DNA of 38,356 nt, from positions 1-38,356 of the forward strand of contig JAOPZY010000213.1 of NCBI GenBank assembly GCA_025963875.1, given 5' to 3'. A program made the position numbers and the translations under genes. Origin of the DNA: Actinomycetota bacterium. Lineage in GTDB: Bacteria > Actinomycetota > CADDZG01 > JAHWKV01 > JAOPZY01. Under the pieces are notes generated by a model. That model worked only from the letters and a program-made list of their open reading frames with translations, ran no database searches and was not told the origin of the DNA. Below, one piece after another: positions 18,066-26,604 of this stretch (position 1 is its first letter; each line of letters begins with the position of its first letter).

Positions 18066-19082
18066 TTGCAGCCGATCATCTACGCCGACCCGACGTCCGA
18101 GGCCCACGACGGGGGTCCCGACCACCCGGAACGCCCGGAGCGGCTCACCGCGTGCCTCGACGCTCTCGCGCGAGCCGGCCTGGCCCCGGTCACCGACGTG
18201 CCCTGCGCGACGGACGAGCAGCTCGCCCGCGTCCATACGGTGGCCTTCCTGCAGCGGCTGGAATACTTCTGCAGCCGCGGCGGGGGCCAGATCGACCCGG
18301 ACACCTACGCCCGCCGGGAGTCCTTCGAGATCGCCCGCCGGGCGTCGGGGGCCGCCTGCAAGGCTGCCGACGATGCGTTCGCCGCCGGGCAGTCCGCGGT
18401 CTGCCTCGTGCGCCCGCCCGGCCACCACGCCACCCGTGCCCGGGCGATGGGGTTCTGCCTGCTGAACCACGTGGCGGTCGGGGCTGCCCATGCTGCGACG
18501 CTGGCGCCGAGCGGCAGGGTGGCCGTCGTCGACTTCGACGTCCACCACGGCAACGGCACGCAGGACATCTTCTGGGAGGACCCCTCGGTGCTGTACGTCT
18601 CGCTGCACCAGTTCCCCTGGTATCCGGGCACGGGCGCCCTGGAGGAGGTCGGCGAAGGAGAGGGCAAGGGGACCACGGTGAACATCCCGCTGCCTGCCGG
18701 CACCGGCGACGGCGTCTACGCGCAGGCCATGGAGCGCATCGTCGTCCCCTCCCTCGCAGACTTCCGCCCCGACCTGATCTGGGTCTCGGCCGGCTACGAC
18801 GCCCACACCCGGGACCCCCTGGCGATGATGCAGATGAGCACGGAAGGCTTCGGCGTGCTGACGTCGCTGCTCGTCGAGGCCGCGTCGGAACTCTGCGAAG
18901 GCCGCCTCCTCGTCACCCTCGAGGGAGGGTACGATCTGGAGGCGCTGGCGGCATCGCTGCTCGCCACGCTGGGTGCGATGGGGGGCCTTGCCGGGTCGCA
19001 CGACCGGGGGGCACCACCCCCGGATCCCCCCGCCGCGGTGGCGGCCCTCGAGCGGGCCATCGCGTTCCACCGCCACGCCTGA
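18066..19082 (+). CDS. Histone deacetylase/AcuC-family amidohydrolase
   Basis: Zinc-dependent deacetylase fold of 338 residues. All class I/II catalytic motifs are visible: HPERPERL near the start, the paired histidines of RPPGHHA, metal ligands in VDFDVHHGNGTQDIF, the third metal Asp in SAGYDAHTRDPL, and the catalytic Tyr loop LEGGYDLEAL. Bacterial members deacetylate polyamines, acetoin-pathway enzymes or other acyl-lysines; the substrate here is unknown. I chose TTG 18066 (GAAGGA four bases upstream, giving MQPIIYADP); the longer frame from 18024 overlaps the promoter of the divergent NUDIX gene. Confidence 0.88.
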   Translation: MQPIIYADPTSEAHDGGPDHPERPERLTACLDALARAGLAPVTDVPCATDEQLARVHTVAFLQRLEYFCSRGGGQIDPDTYARRESFEIARRASGAACKAADDAFAAGQSAVCLVRPPGHHATRARAMGFCLLNHVAVGAAHAATLAPSGRVAVVDFDVHHGNGTQDIFWEDPSVLYVSLHQFPWYPGTGALEEVGEGEGKGTTVNIPLPAGTGDGVYAQAMERIVVPSLADFRPDLIWVSAGYDAHTRDPLAMMQMSTEGFGVLTSLLVEAASELCEGRLLVTLEGGYDLEALAASLLATLGAMGGLAGSHDRGAPPPDPPAAVAALERAIAFHRHA

Positions 19083-19112
19083 ACGTCCCGAGCGAACAGA
19101 AAGCCGAGCACC

Positions 19113-20543
19113 GTGAACGATGCTGCAAGATCCATGAGCGGACCACCTGCCAGCCAGGGCGAATGGCCCATTCCTGCGGTCGCGCTCGACCTTGCCGGGG
19201 CCTTCAAAGCCGCCGGCTGGCCGCTGTACCTGGTCGGCGGGTGGGTGCGCGACGCCCTGCTCGGCACGGTGCCGCCCGACCTTGACTTCGCCACGCCGGC
19301 GCCGCCGGACCAAACGCTGCAGATCATGCAGGCCTGGGCGAAGAAGGGGAAGGTGTGGACCACCGGCATCGAGTTCGGCACGGTGGCGGCCCAGCGGGGG
19401 GACACCCGGGTGGAGGTCACCACATTTCGAAGCGAGCGCTACGAACCGGGCTCCCGCAACCCTACCGTCGCCTTCGCCACCGACCTCGAGACCGACCTGT
19501 CCCGGCGGGACTTCACCGTCAACGCCATGGCGATCGAGCTGCCGGACGTCCGCCTGATCGACCCCTTCGGCGGCCTCGACGACCTCGCCCAGGGACGCCT
19601 CCGGACGCCCCTCTCCCCTGAAGTAGCCTTCGGCGACGACCCGCTGCGGATGCTGCGCGCCCTTCGCTTCGCCTCGACGCTCGACTTCGCCATCGATCCC
19701 GGCGTGGTCACCGCCATCCGGGAGCTGCACGGGGGCCTGGCGATCATCTCGGCGGAGCGGATCCGTGAGGAGTTCTCCAAGCTGTTGCTCGGCAGGTCGC
19801 CATCTGCGGCGCTGGCGCTCGCCACCGAGGTCGGACTGGCGGGCGAGTTCATCCCCGAGCTGCCGTTGCTGCGGCTGGAGCAGGACCCGATCCACCGGCA
19901 CAAGGATGTCTTCGCCCACACGCTCGCCGTCCTCGACAACGCCATCGCCCTGGAGCCGGAGGGACCCGACCTGGTCCTGCGCCTCGCTGCCCTCTTCCAC
20001 GACGTCGGCAAGCCGAAGACGAGGGAGTTCACCTCCGAAGGCGTGACGTTCCACCACCACGAGGTCGTGGGGGCCGAGATGACGGAGGCCCGCCTCAGGG
20101 CGCTGCGGTACCCCTCCCACACCATTGCCGAGGTCCGCCAGCTCGTGTACCTCCACCTCCGCCTGCACAGCTACCGCCTGGGCTGGACGGACAAGGCGGT
20201 CCGCCGCTACGTCCGGGACGCCGGGGAGCTCCTCGGCAGGCTCAACACGCTCGTGCGGTCCGACTGCACCACCCGCAACCCCCGCAAGGCTGCGCAGCTC
20301 TCGGGCCGCATCGACGAGCTCGAAGCCCGCATCGACGAGCTTGCCGCCCAGGAGGAGCTCATGGCCCTGCGCCCGGCGCTGAACGGCAACCAGGTCATGG
20401 AGCACCTGGGGATCGGGCCGGGCCGGGACGTGGGCCGGGCCCTCGACCACCTGATGGAAATCCGCCTCGACGAGGGCGAGATCGGGGAGTCGGAGGCGTT
20501 TGCCCGCCTCGACCAGTGGTGGGCCGAGCGCCAGAACCCGTGA
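19113..20543 (+). CDS. cca: CCA tRNA nucleotidyltransferase with HD domain
   Basis: Adds or repairs the 3' CCA of tRNAs, required here since neither tRNA in the window encodes CCA. 476 residues from a GTG. The nucleotidyltransferase head has LVGGWVRDALLG and PDLDFAT (the catalytic acidic pair), the flexible-loop region VTTFRSE, and LSRRDFTVNAMA. A body follows with RMLRALRFA and ISAERIREE, and then an HD phosphohydrolase segment (DVFAHTLAVLDN, LAALFHDVGKP, FHHHEVVG). This is the actinobacterial class II type. The next gene starts inside its stop codon (GTGA). Confidence 0.93.
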   Translation: MNDAARSMSGPPASQGEWPIPAVALDLAGAFKAAGWPLYLVGGWVRDALLGTVPPDLDFATPAPPDQTLQIMQAWAKKGKVWTTGIEFGTVAAQRGDTRVEVTTFRSERYEPGSRNPTVAFATDLETDLSRRDFTVNAMAIELPDVRLIDPFGGLDDLAQGRLRTPLSPEVAFGDDPLRMLRALRFASTLDFAIDPGVVTAIRELHGGLAIISAERIREEFSKLLLGRSPSAALALATEVGLAGEFIPELPLLRLEQDPIHRHKDVFAHTLAVLDNAIALEPEGPDLVLRLAALFHDVGKPKTREFTSEGVTFHHHEVVGAEMTEARLRALRYPSHTIAEVRQLVYLHLRLHSYRLGWTDKAVRRYVRDAGELLGRLNTLVRSDCTTRNPRKAAQLSGRIDELEARIDELAAQEELMALRPALNGNQVMEHLGIGPGRDVGRALDHLMEIRLDEGEIGESEAFARLDQWWAERQNP

Positions 20544-21286
20544 CGGAGATCCCCCCCGCACCCGACGACTGGTGGGTCCCCCTCGCCCGCCACCTGGGCG
20601 ACGCCTACCTGCAGTACGCCTTCACGATGGGCACGGAGCAGGAGGTCGAGTTCATCGCCGAGACGCTGGGGGCGACCGCCGGGGAGCGCCTGCTCGATGT
20701 CGGCTGCGGGCCGGGGCGGCATTCGGTGGCGTTCGCCAAACGCGGTCTGCAGGTGGTGGGCATCGACATCTCGCCCGAGTTCATCGCCATCGCCCACCGC
20801 CACGCCGCCGAGGCGGGGGTGCAACCCTCGTTCTTCCCGATGGACGCCAGGGAGCTGCCCTTCGACGCCGAGTTCGACGTGGTGATCTGCCTCTGCCAGG
20901 GGGCGTTCGGGCTGGGCCTCCCGGATCTGCAGATCCTGCGGAACATCCGCAGATCGATGAAGCCCGGTGGCCGGCTGGCGCTGGGGGCGGCGAACGTGTT
21001 CTACGCCCTCAACCACCTCGAGGGCCTCGGGGGCCCGGTGACGGGCGAGTTCGACCCCGTGAATATGCTCTTCAAGGCGAAGGTCGAGGGCGTGATCGGC
21101 GCCGGCGGGGAGACCGCCGACTTCGAGATCTGGAACTCCTGCTACACCCCCCGGGAGCTGGAGTGGATCGCCAACGGGGCGGGCCTGAACCCCGAGGCGG
21201 TATTCGGGGTGTCCCCCGGCGAGTACGGCCGGGAGGCCCCGACGTTCGAGCACCCCGAGCTGCTCCTCATCGCCCGCATGCCCTGA
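20540..21286 (+). CDS. SAM-dependent class I methyltransferase
   Basis: A 248-residue protein with GTG at 20540 overlapping the cca stop. Rossmann motif I is RLLDVGCGPGRHSVAFA, motif II VVGIDISPEFI, motif III ARELPFDAEFDVVICLCQGAFG, followed by MKPGGRLALGAANV. An N-terminal helical segment (PDDWWVPLARHLGDAYLQYAFT) resembles small-molecule methyltransferases. Substrate unknown. Translational coupling with cca hints at an RNA-related role, but this is only inference. Confidence 0.85.
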   Translation: MTEIPPAPDDWWVPLARHLGDAYLQYAFTMGTEQEVEFIAETLGATAGERLLDVGCGPGRHSVAFAKRGLQVVGIDISPEFIAIAHRHAAEAGVQPSFFPMDARELPFDAEFDVVICLCQGAFGLGLPDLQILRNIRRSMKPGGRLALGAANVFYALNHLEGLGGPVTGEFDPVNMLFKAKVEGVIGAGGETADFEIWNSCYTPRELEWIANGAGLNPEAVFGVSPGEYGREAPTFEHPELLLIARMP

Positions 21287-21292
21287 CGCTCA

Positions 21293-21340
21293 GAAGTCCG
21301 GAAGAAATCGCGTGTATGCACGCGATCAATTCCGCACCTC
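21293..21340. repeat. 48-nt palindromic repeat, copy D
   Basis: An inner 8-bp stem ATCGCGTG/CACGCGAT with loop TATG (21307-21326), flanked by GGAA/TTCC, with outer modules GAAGTCCG and CGCACCTC. It aligns without gaps to copy A (GAAGT, ATCGCG, GTATG, GCGAT, TCC and ACCTC all in register). It lies exactly between the convergent methyltransferase and gadB genes. Confidence 0.75.
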
Positions 21341-21347
21341 GTCGAGA

Positions 21348-22742
21348 TCAGTGGTGGAAGCCGGTCCTCGGGGACTCGGCCATCACCTCGGGCTGGCGCT
21401 CCAGGCGCTTGATCGTGCGGCGCAGGTCCTCGATCAGCACCTTGGCGAGGTCCCGGCTCATGTCGTCCCGCACCACGATGCGCAGGACCGCGATGTCCTC
21501 GAGGTTGGGGGGCAGGCGGTAGGCGGGCATGAGCCAGCCCCGGGTGCGGACCGCCTCGGACACGTCGTACACGGTGTACGGCACGCCCTCTTTGATCCGG
21601 AAGGCGAACGCCGGGATGCCGGCGCCCTTGGACACCAGCTCGAAGGGGCCGAGGTCGCCGATCTGCTGCGCCAGCCAGCGGGCGTTGTCGCGGCAGGCGC
21701 TCATCACCCGGCGGTACCCGTCGAAGCCGAGGCGCAGGAAGTTGTAGTACTGGGCAGCGACCTGGGCGCCGGGCCGGGAGAAGTTGAGCGAGAACGTCGG
21801 CATCTCGCCACCGAGGTAGTCCACCTTGAACACCAGCTCCTCGGGCAGGCGACCGGCGTCCCGCCAGACCACCCAGCCGACCCCCGGGTACACCAGGCCG
21901 TACTTGTGCCCCGAGGCGTTGATGGAGGCCACCCGGGGGATCCGGAAGTCCCAGACGAGGTCGGGATCGATGAAGGGCGCGACGAAGCCACCGGAGGCGG
22001 CGTCGACGTGGATGGGGACGTCCGGCCCTCCGCCTGCGGCGAGGGCGTCCAGGGCGTTGGCGATGTCGAGGACCGGCTCGTAGGAGCCGTCGAACGTCGA
22101 TCCCAGGATCGCCACGACGCCGATCGTGTCCTCGTCGCAGTGGGGCACCGCCGCCTCCGCAGTGAGGTGCGTGGCGGGGCCGACCGGCACCAGCCGGGCC
22201 TCGACGTCCCAGTACCGGCAGAACTTCTCCCAGACGACCTGGACGTTGGCCCCCATGACGAGGTTCGGCCGGTCGGTGGGGGCGCCCGCGGCGGCCCGCG
22301 CCCGGCGCCAGTTCCACTTGAGGGCCAGGCCTCCGAGCATGCAGGCCTCGCTGGAGCCCGTTGTGGAGCAGCCGGTGGCCTGCTCGGCCCCCGAGGCGTT
22401 CCAGAGCTCGGCGATGACGTTGACGCAGCGGTTCTCGAGCTCGGCCGTCTGTGGGTACTCGTCCTTGTCGATGATGTTCTTGGGGGCGCACTCCGCAATG
22501 AGCATGTCGGCCTGGCGGTCCATCCAGGTCGTGACGAACGTGGCGAGGTTCAGCCGGGCATTGCCGTCGAGCAGGAGCTCGTCGTGGACCACCTGGTAGG
22601 CGGCGTCGGGGGGGAGGCCCCGGGGGCCGAGGCGGAGGCGGGGCACCTCGGCCACCTCGGCCGGAAGCTGGAACTCGGACTGCGGGCGCATGCCGAGCTT
22701 CGCCTGCCCAGCGGGGCCCGAGACGTGCCGGTGCAGCGCCAT
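21348..22742 (-). CDS. gadB: Glutamate decarboxylase (PLP-dependent)
   Basis: Converts glutamate to GABA with proton uptake, a role in acid resistance or GABA metabolism. 464 residues, the usual length. HVDAASGGFVAPF contains the PLP-pairing Asp and INASGHKYGLVYPGVGWVVWR the Schiff-base Lys. Also visible are GCSTTGSSEACMLGGLALK and SPRTGFHH at the end. ATG follows AAGGAGGG. Last gene of the minus-strand run from padR. No antiporter gene lies beside it. Confidence 0.94.
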   Translation of the reverse strand: MALHRHVSGPAGQAKLGMRPQSEFQLPAEVAEVPRLRLGPRGLPPDAAYQVVHDELLLDGNARLNLATFVTTWMDRQADMLIAECAPKNIIDKDEYPQTAELENRCVNVIAELWNASGAEQATGCSTTGSSEACMLGGLALKWNWRRARAAAGAPTDRPNLVMGANVQVVWEKFCRYWDVEARLVPVGPATHLTAEAAVPHCDEDTIGVVAILGSTFDGSYEPVLDIANALDALAAGGGPDVPIHVDAASGGFVAPFIDPDLVWDFRIPRVASINASGHKYGLVYPGVGWVVWRDAGRLPEELVFKVDYLGGEMPTFSLNFSRPGAQVAAQYYNFLRLGFDGYRRVMSACRDNARWLAQQIGDLGPFELVSKGAGIPAFAFRIKEGVPYTVYDVSEAVRTRGWLMPAYRLPPNLEDIAVLRIVVRDDMSRDLAKVLIEDLRRTIKRLERQPEVMAESPRTGFHH

Positions 22743-22834
22743 GGGTGCCCTCCTTCGATCGTCAGCGTTTTGTCGTCGCCACCGCCCGCCGGCAGGCTAC
22801 CCCACCGCTGGCCGGGCCGGCTCGCGCCGCCGGG

Positions 22835-22996
22835 TCAGGTGCGGCGTCTGCGGGAGCGGGAGAGTGCGACGAGCCCGCCGGCCACGCAGACCCCGCCAAT
22901 GACGGCCCAGAAGCCCTGGCCGTCCATGAAGGATCCCGTCGTGACGAGGCCGAGGCCCTGGATGAGCCAGACCCCGCCGATGAGGACGAGGACCAC
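22835..22996 (-). CDS. Small two-helix membrane protein (short ORF)
   Basis: About 53 residues: VLVLIGGVWLIQGLGLVTTG, then SFMDGQGFWAVIGGVCVAGG, then LVALSRSRRRRT. Two hydrophobic helices and a basic tail. The pattern W-x-x-QG, GSFM-x-G, FW-x-x-x-G and a terminal RRRR is one I recall from small conserved actinobacterial membrane proteins of unknown function. The frame is open back to the VOC gene's TGA with hydrophobic codons (LLLLRVV) but no ATG or TTG, so I used GTG 22996; a start at an upstream CTG is possible. It lies between the VOC gene and gadB on the same strand. Confidence 0.55.
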   Translation of the reverse strand: MVLVLIGGVWLIQGLGLVTTGSFMDGQGFWAVIGGVCVAGGLVALSRSRRRRT

Positions 22997-23029
22997 ACCG
23001 ACAACCCGCAGAAGGAGCAGCGACGCAGC

Positions 23030-23407
23030 TCAGGAGGGCCGAGGCGGGATGTACTGCACGGCCCAGGAGTTGCCATCGGGGTCGCTGAAGTAGACGAACG
23101 AGCCCCAGGGCTGCACGTCGACCTCACTCACGTCCATGCCGCGCCCAGCGAGCTCCGCTCGTGCGGCATCGATGTCGCTGACCACCAGCTGCAGCCCCTT
23201 CACGGAGCCGGGCGCCATCTCGTCGGTGATCCCGACGCCCATGGCGATCGAGCATTCCGACCCGGGAGGGGTGAGCTGGACGAACCGCAGGCCCTCGCGC
23301 ACCGTGACGTCCACGTCGAGATGGAACCCAGCCTTCTCGGTGTAGAACGAGATCGCCCGCTCGACATCGGAGACCGGGACAGGCACGAGCTGCAGTTCGA
23401 AGTTCAC
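23030..23407 (-). CDS. VOC/glyoxalase-family protein
   Basis: A 125-residue protein of the vicinal-oxygen-chelate fold: two beta-alpha-beta-beta-beta halves, [19 protein letters not shown] with [10 protein letters not shown], and [21 protein letters not shown] with [16 protein letters not shown]. The closing FxDPDGN-W motif is typical. The GTG start (23407) overlaps the ino1 stop (GTGA), so it is translationally coupled to ino1. Such proteins may be lyases, dioxygenases or resistance proteins; the substrate is unknown. Confidence 0.8.
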   Translation of the reverse strand: MNFELQLVPVPVSDVERAISFYTEKAGFHLDVDVTVREGLRFVQLTPPGSECSIAMGVGITDEMAPGSVKGLQLVVSDIDAARAELAGRGMDVSEVDVQPWGSFVYFSDPDGNSWAVQYIPPRPS

Positions 23408-24528
23408 CGGATCTCGTCGAGCTGGAGGGTCAGATCGCCGTCGACCGCGGGCAGGCCGACCGAGCGGATGTACTCCTCGACCATCTGGCGGGCCACGTCG
23501 TCGGAGTACTGCACCGGCGGCGACTTCATGAAGTAGGCCGACGGCCCCAGGAGTGCCCCACCGACGCCCGCATCGAGCGCCAGGCGCATGCAGCGGACGG
23601 CGTCGATGACCACACCCGCGGAGTTGGGCGAATCCCAGACCTCGAGCTTCAGGTCGACGTTGATCGGCACGTTGCCGAACTCCCGGCCCTCGATGCGGAT
23701 GTGCGCCCACTTGCGGTCCTCGAGCCACGGCACGTGGTCGGAGGGACCGATGTGGATGTCGTCGGCGCTCATGCCACGGCGGAGCTGCGAGGTGACCGAC
23801 TGGGTCTTCGAGATCTTCTTGGAGGTGAGGCGCTCACGCTCCAGCATGTTCATGAAGTCCATGTTGCCGCCGAAGTTGAGCTGGTAGGTGTGGTCGAGGT
23901 GCACGCCGCGGTCCTCGAAGAGCTTGGCGAGGACCCGGTGGATGATCGTGGAACCGACCTGGCTCTTGATGTCGTCGCCGATGAGCGGCGTGCCCCGCTC
24001 GGCGAAGCGGGCAGCCCAGGCGGGGTGCGAGGCAATGAACACGGGCATGCAGTTGACGAAGCCCACGCCTGCCTCGAGGGCCTGCTCGGCGTAGAACTTG
24101 GCGGCCCGCTCGGAGCCGACCGGGAGGTAGTTGACGAGGATCTGCGTCTTGGTGTCCCGCAGGACCTTGGCGACGTCGACTGGGGGCGCCGGCGACTCGA
24201 CGATCTCCTGGCGGTAGTAGCGGCCGAGGCCGTCCAGCGTCGGGCCCCGAGACACGATGACCCCGCTCTCGGGCACTTCGGCGAACTGGATGGTGTTGTT
24301 GTGGCCCGACTGCAGGGCCTTGGACAGGTCGGTGCCCACCTTCTCGGCGTCGACGTCGAAGGCGCAGGTGATGTCGATGTCCGAGACATGGTAGCCACCG
24401 AGGCGCGCGTGCATCAGTCCCGGGATGTCGGAGCCGTCGCCGGCGTCGCGGTAGAACTCCACCCCCTGGACGAGAGCCGAGGCGCAGTTACCAGCTCCCA
24501 CGAGTCCAACCCGGATCCGCTCCATCAT
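23404..24528 (-). CDS. ino1: Inositol-3-phosphate synthase
   Basis: NAD-dependent cyclisation of glucose 6-phosphate to inositol 3-phosphate, the entry to phosphatidylinositol and mycothiol. 374 residues, the short actinobacterial form. NAD-binding [74 protein letters not shown] and [14 protein letters not shown] (active-site lysines) are present. The ATG follows AAGGAGAGCACG. As in Mycobacterium (Rv0046c/Rv0047c) a PadR regulator gene lies directly upstream. Two tandem hairpin repeats lie in the 5' leader (separate entry). Confidence 0.95.
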   Translation of the reverse strand: MMERIRVGLVGAGNCASALVQGVEFYRDAGDGSDIPGLMHARLGGYHVSDIDITCAFDVDAEKVGTDLSKALQSGHNNTIQFAEVPESGVIVSRGPTLDGLGRYYRQEIVESPAPPVDVAKVLRDTKTQILVNYLPVGSERAAKFYAEQALEAGVGFVNCMPVFIASHPAWAARFAERGTPLIGDDIKSQVGSTIIHRVLAKLFEDRGVHLDHTYQLNFGGNMDFMNMLERERLTSKKISKTQSVTSQLRRGMSADDIHIGPSDHVPWLEDRKWAHIRIEGREFGNVPINVDLKLEVWDSPNSAGVVIDAVRCMRLALDAGVGGALLGPSAYFMKSPPVQYSDDVARQMVEEYIRSVGLPAVDGDLTLQLDEIR

Positions 24529-24541
24529 GATCGTGCTCTCC

Positions 24542-24600
24542 TTCTTATCCGGCCCCTTGGGGGGCCTCTTGTTCTTATCCGGCCCCTTGAGGGGGGCCTC
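24542..24600 (-). repeat. Tandem hairpin repeat in the ino1 leader
   Basis: Two copies of a 27/29-nt unit (24542-24568 and 24572-24600), identical except for a two-base difference in the loop. On the minus strand each forms GGCCCC/GGGGCC with a short loop and then GGATAAGAA; the ino1-proximal copy runs into the ribosome site AAGGAGAG. It lies 13 nt upstream of the ino1 start and just past padR. It may be an RNA processing or translation-control structure, or simply a slippage duplication. Confidence 0.7.
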
Positions 24601-24611
24601 GGGATGCGCTC

Positions 24612-25151
24612 TTACGGCGTGGTTGGGGCCGGTCCGGCACCGGCCGCTTTCTCTTCTGCGATGAGCCGGTCGACCCATTCGATGTCCCTCGACGTGTTGT
24701 CGAGTCCGTGCTCCATCAGGCGGTAGGTGTAGGCGTCGATGCGCTCGCGGTACGTGCGGAGCTGGCCCCGGATCTCGGCGACCTTGTCGGTGAGATAGGC
24801 CCGGCGGCGCTCCAGCACCTCGACCCGGGCGTCGGGGTTGAGGTACCGGAAGAAGGCGAGCTTGACGCCGAACCGGGCATCGTCGGAGACGGGGGACGGC
24901 TCACGCAGGGCCTCGGTGAACATCTCCTCGCCCTTGGCGGTGATGCGGTAGATGTTCTTGCGCCGCACGACGTCGGCCTTGGGGAAGATCCGCTCGACCG
25001 CCCCCTCGACCTCCAGCCGGCGGATCGTGGGGTAGAGGCTCCCGTAGGAGACCTGCCAGAACTGGCCCAGGGTGGCGGTGAGCTCCTTCTTGAGCTCGTA
25101 GCCGTGCATGGTGCGATCCTTCAACAGGCCCAGCACCGCCATCTCTAGCAA
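24612..25151 (-). CDS. PadR-family transcriptional regulator
   Basis: A 179-residue winged-helix regulator. The PadR pattern is clear: [24 protein letters not shown], then [20 protein letters not shown] with the beta-wing [13 protein letters not shown]-terminal dimerisation coiled coil ([20 protein letters not shown]) follows. Start is TTG 25151 with GGAGG seven bases upstream. It precedes ino1 as in Mycobacterium, so it probably regulates inositol synthesis and itself. A near-perfect palindrome (25224-25244) lies upstream. Confidence 0.9.
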   Translation of the reverse strand: MLEMAVLGLLKDRTMHGYELKKELTATLGQFWQVSYGSLYPTIRRLEVEGAVERIFPKADVVRRKNIYRITAKGEEMFTEALREPSPVSDDARFGVKLAFFRYLNPDARVEVLERRRAYLTDKVAEIRGQLRTYRERIDAYTYRLMEHGLDNTSRDIEWVDRLIAEEKAAGAGPAPTTP

Positions 25152-25223
25152 AGACTCGCCTCCGGCAAGGACGTACGTGCAGCACCACGGTAGCTCGGGT
25201 GACTGGTGACTACGTATCAGCCC

Positions 25224-25244
25224 GATATATCGGGCCGATATATC
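25224..25244. promoter_or_regulatory. Palindromic operator upstream of padR-ino1
   Basis: Arms GATATATCGG (25224-25233) and CCGATATATC (25235-25244) pair perfectly around one central G; the left arm extends into CCCGATATATCGGG, itself a 14-bp palindrome at 25221-25234. It lies 73 bp upstream of the padR start in an AT-rich stretch, where a promoter would be. Autoregulation by the PadR protein is the simplest reading. Confidence 0.65.
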
Positions 25245-25371
25245 TAACCGCGATTATGACGCAGAGGTCAAACACGCGAGGCTTGGAGGACCCACTCACC
25301 CCATAGGTGGAGATCGGGACTTGACCAGCACGTGGGGGGCTCGGCCAAGGCTTGCCGTTGGGCAGCTTCGT

Positions 25372-25389
25372 TACAATGTTCGAGCCGTG
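25372..25389 (+). promoter_or_regulatory. Putative -10 of the DUF5318 gene
   Basis: TACAAT (25372-25377) lies nine bases before the GTG start at 25387, so the mRNA would have a leader of only about three bases. TTGCCG (25352-25357) is the nearest -35-like hexamer, with a short 14-bp spacer. There is no Shine-Dalgarno, which agrees with leaderless initiation. Confidence 0.45.
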
Positions 25390-25752
25390 CGAGGGATCAC
25401 TGACTACACGCTTGCCAAACGGGCGGTCATTAACGAGTTCCGCAGGGGCGGGCTGACCAGGCTCGACATCTGCGATGCCCAGCCAGAGCTCATGCGGGCT
25501 GCCCGCAACATCGGGCGAGCCCTGAAGCGCACCTGCCCCGTCTGCACGTGCTCGACGCTGCGGGAGGTGCGCTACGTCTTCGGCGACCAGCTCAAAGACC
25601 TGTCGGGCAGGGTGGTCTACCCCGACAACTGGGTGAGCGAGCTGGTGGACTCCTACGACGAATTCCGCTGCTACGTCGTCGAGGTCTGCATCGAGTGCTC
25701 GTGGAACCACCTGGCCGCGTGCTACCTCCTCGGCCGCAGCTTCGCCGGCTGA
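25387..25752 (+). CDS. DUF5318 family protein (Rv0049-like)
   Basis: A 121-residue cytosolic protein from GTG 25387: RGITDYTLAKRAVINEFRRG, DICDAQPELMRAARNIG, TCPVCTCSTLREVRYVFGDQL, then CYVVEVCIECSWNHLAACYLLGR. The CPVC and CIEC pairs could bind zinc. It matches my memory of the actinobacterial DUF5318 family (Rv0049), found in the same place between padR and the penicillin-binding protein. Function unknown. I rejected the upstream TTG at 25321 because it lies before the predicted promoter. Confidence 0.82.
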   Translation: MRGITDYTLAKRAVINEFRRGGLTRLDICDAQPELMRAARNIGRALKRTCPVCTCSTLREVRYVFGDQLKDLSGRVVYPDNWVSELVDSYDEFRCYVVEVCIECSWNHLAACYLLGRSFAG

Positions 25753-25758
25753 GGCCAG

Positions 25759-26604
25759 ATGCTCTTCGGGGGGGCGCTCGCTGGGCCCGCGCTCGCACTC
25801 CCCATCACCTGCCTCCTCATCGCCGTGGCGGCGCTGGTCGCCCCCGGCGCCGGTCTCGGTAGCCCTGCCGGGAGCCGGCGAGCCGCCATCCGCAACGCCC
25901 TCGGCGGCCTGGCCGTTCCCATGCCCGAGGCACGGACGGCCGTCGCCCTGGTGGCCCTGGGCATCGGCTTCGGGATACCGCTGGCGCTCGGGCTCATGCC
26001 GGGCAACGCCATCGCGCTCGTGGGGGCCTTCGGCGCCTGCACGGCCGGACACTGCCTGCTCGCCGGAGCCACCGGGGCGAGGGGGGACCACGTGGTCGAA
26101 TCCCCGGTTGCTTGGTTCGCCCTGCTCTCCTTCTGCGTGCTCGCCTCGGCCCTCCGCTTCTCCACCCTCGACCTCCGCACGGCGCTGGCAGCCCAGGCTG
26201 CGATCGGGCCGGGTGCCCTCGGCGGCCCGCTGCTGTTCTCGGCGGTCGACGTGCTCGGGGGGCTCGTCGGCCTGATGGCGGGTGCCGCGTGGGTCGAGCA
26301 CCTCCCCCGGCTCGCAGGCTCGCCGCAGGCCGAGGCGCTCGACACCGCGCTGCGGTGGGGGGAATCCGCCCTGGTGGCGGCGGCCGTCACCGCCCAGGTC
26401 TGGGGGCCGTCCGTCGGTGCACTGCTGCACGGGCCATGGCGCGTGCTCGTGGGCCCGGTGGCGGTCTCGACGTTGGTCACGTTGGCGGCCGTTGCCCTCG
26501 TCTCGATCCTCCGGTCGAAGATCGGGGCCTTCCCGGCACGCTCGCTGCTGGGCACGCTCGCCCCGGTGGCCCTGGTCGCCCTGCTCGCCGCCCGGCTCGG
26601 TTGA
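25759..26604 (+). CDS. Polytopic membrane protein, possibly NuoH/HyfC-like
   Basis: A 281-residue protein with about eight hydrophobic spans. It starts 6 bp after the DUF5318 stop. The last third (GESALVAAAVTAQVWGP, a long span, then LRSKIGAFPARSLLGTLAPVALVALL) resembles the C-terminus of NuoH-type subunits, where a basic loop RATLPRxRxDQ precedes the final helix. The cytoplasmic acidic loops and quinone-site glutamates of real NuoH were not found. So it is either a very diverged ion-pump subunit or an unrelated membrane protein. It overlaps the next gene by TTGA. Confidence 0.6.
   Translation: MLFGGALAGPALALPITCLLIAVAALVAPGAGLGSPAGSRRAAIRNALGGLAVPMPEARTAVALVALGIGFGIPLALGLMPGNAIALVGAFGACTAGHCLLAGATGARGDHVVESPVAWFALLSFCVLASALRFSTLDLRTALAAQAAIGPGALGGPLLFSAVDVLGGLVGLMAGAAWVEHLPRLAGSPQAEALDTALRWGESALVAAAVTAQVWGPSVGALLHGPWRVLVGPVAVSTLVTLAAVALVSILRSKIGAFPARSLLGTLAPVALVALLAARLG

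Noticed and set aside
17970-20561. Minus-strand ORF of 863 codons opposite the deacetylase and cca genes
   Set aside because: Antisense to two clearly coding genes with intact motifs; its translation is low-complexity Arg/Gly/Val-rich.
24542-24600. CRISPR-like repeat
   Set aside because: Only two units with no real spacer (3 nt); no cas genes.
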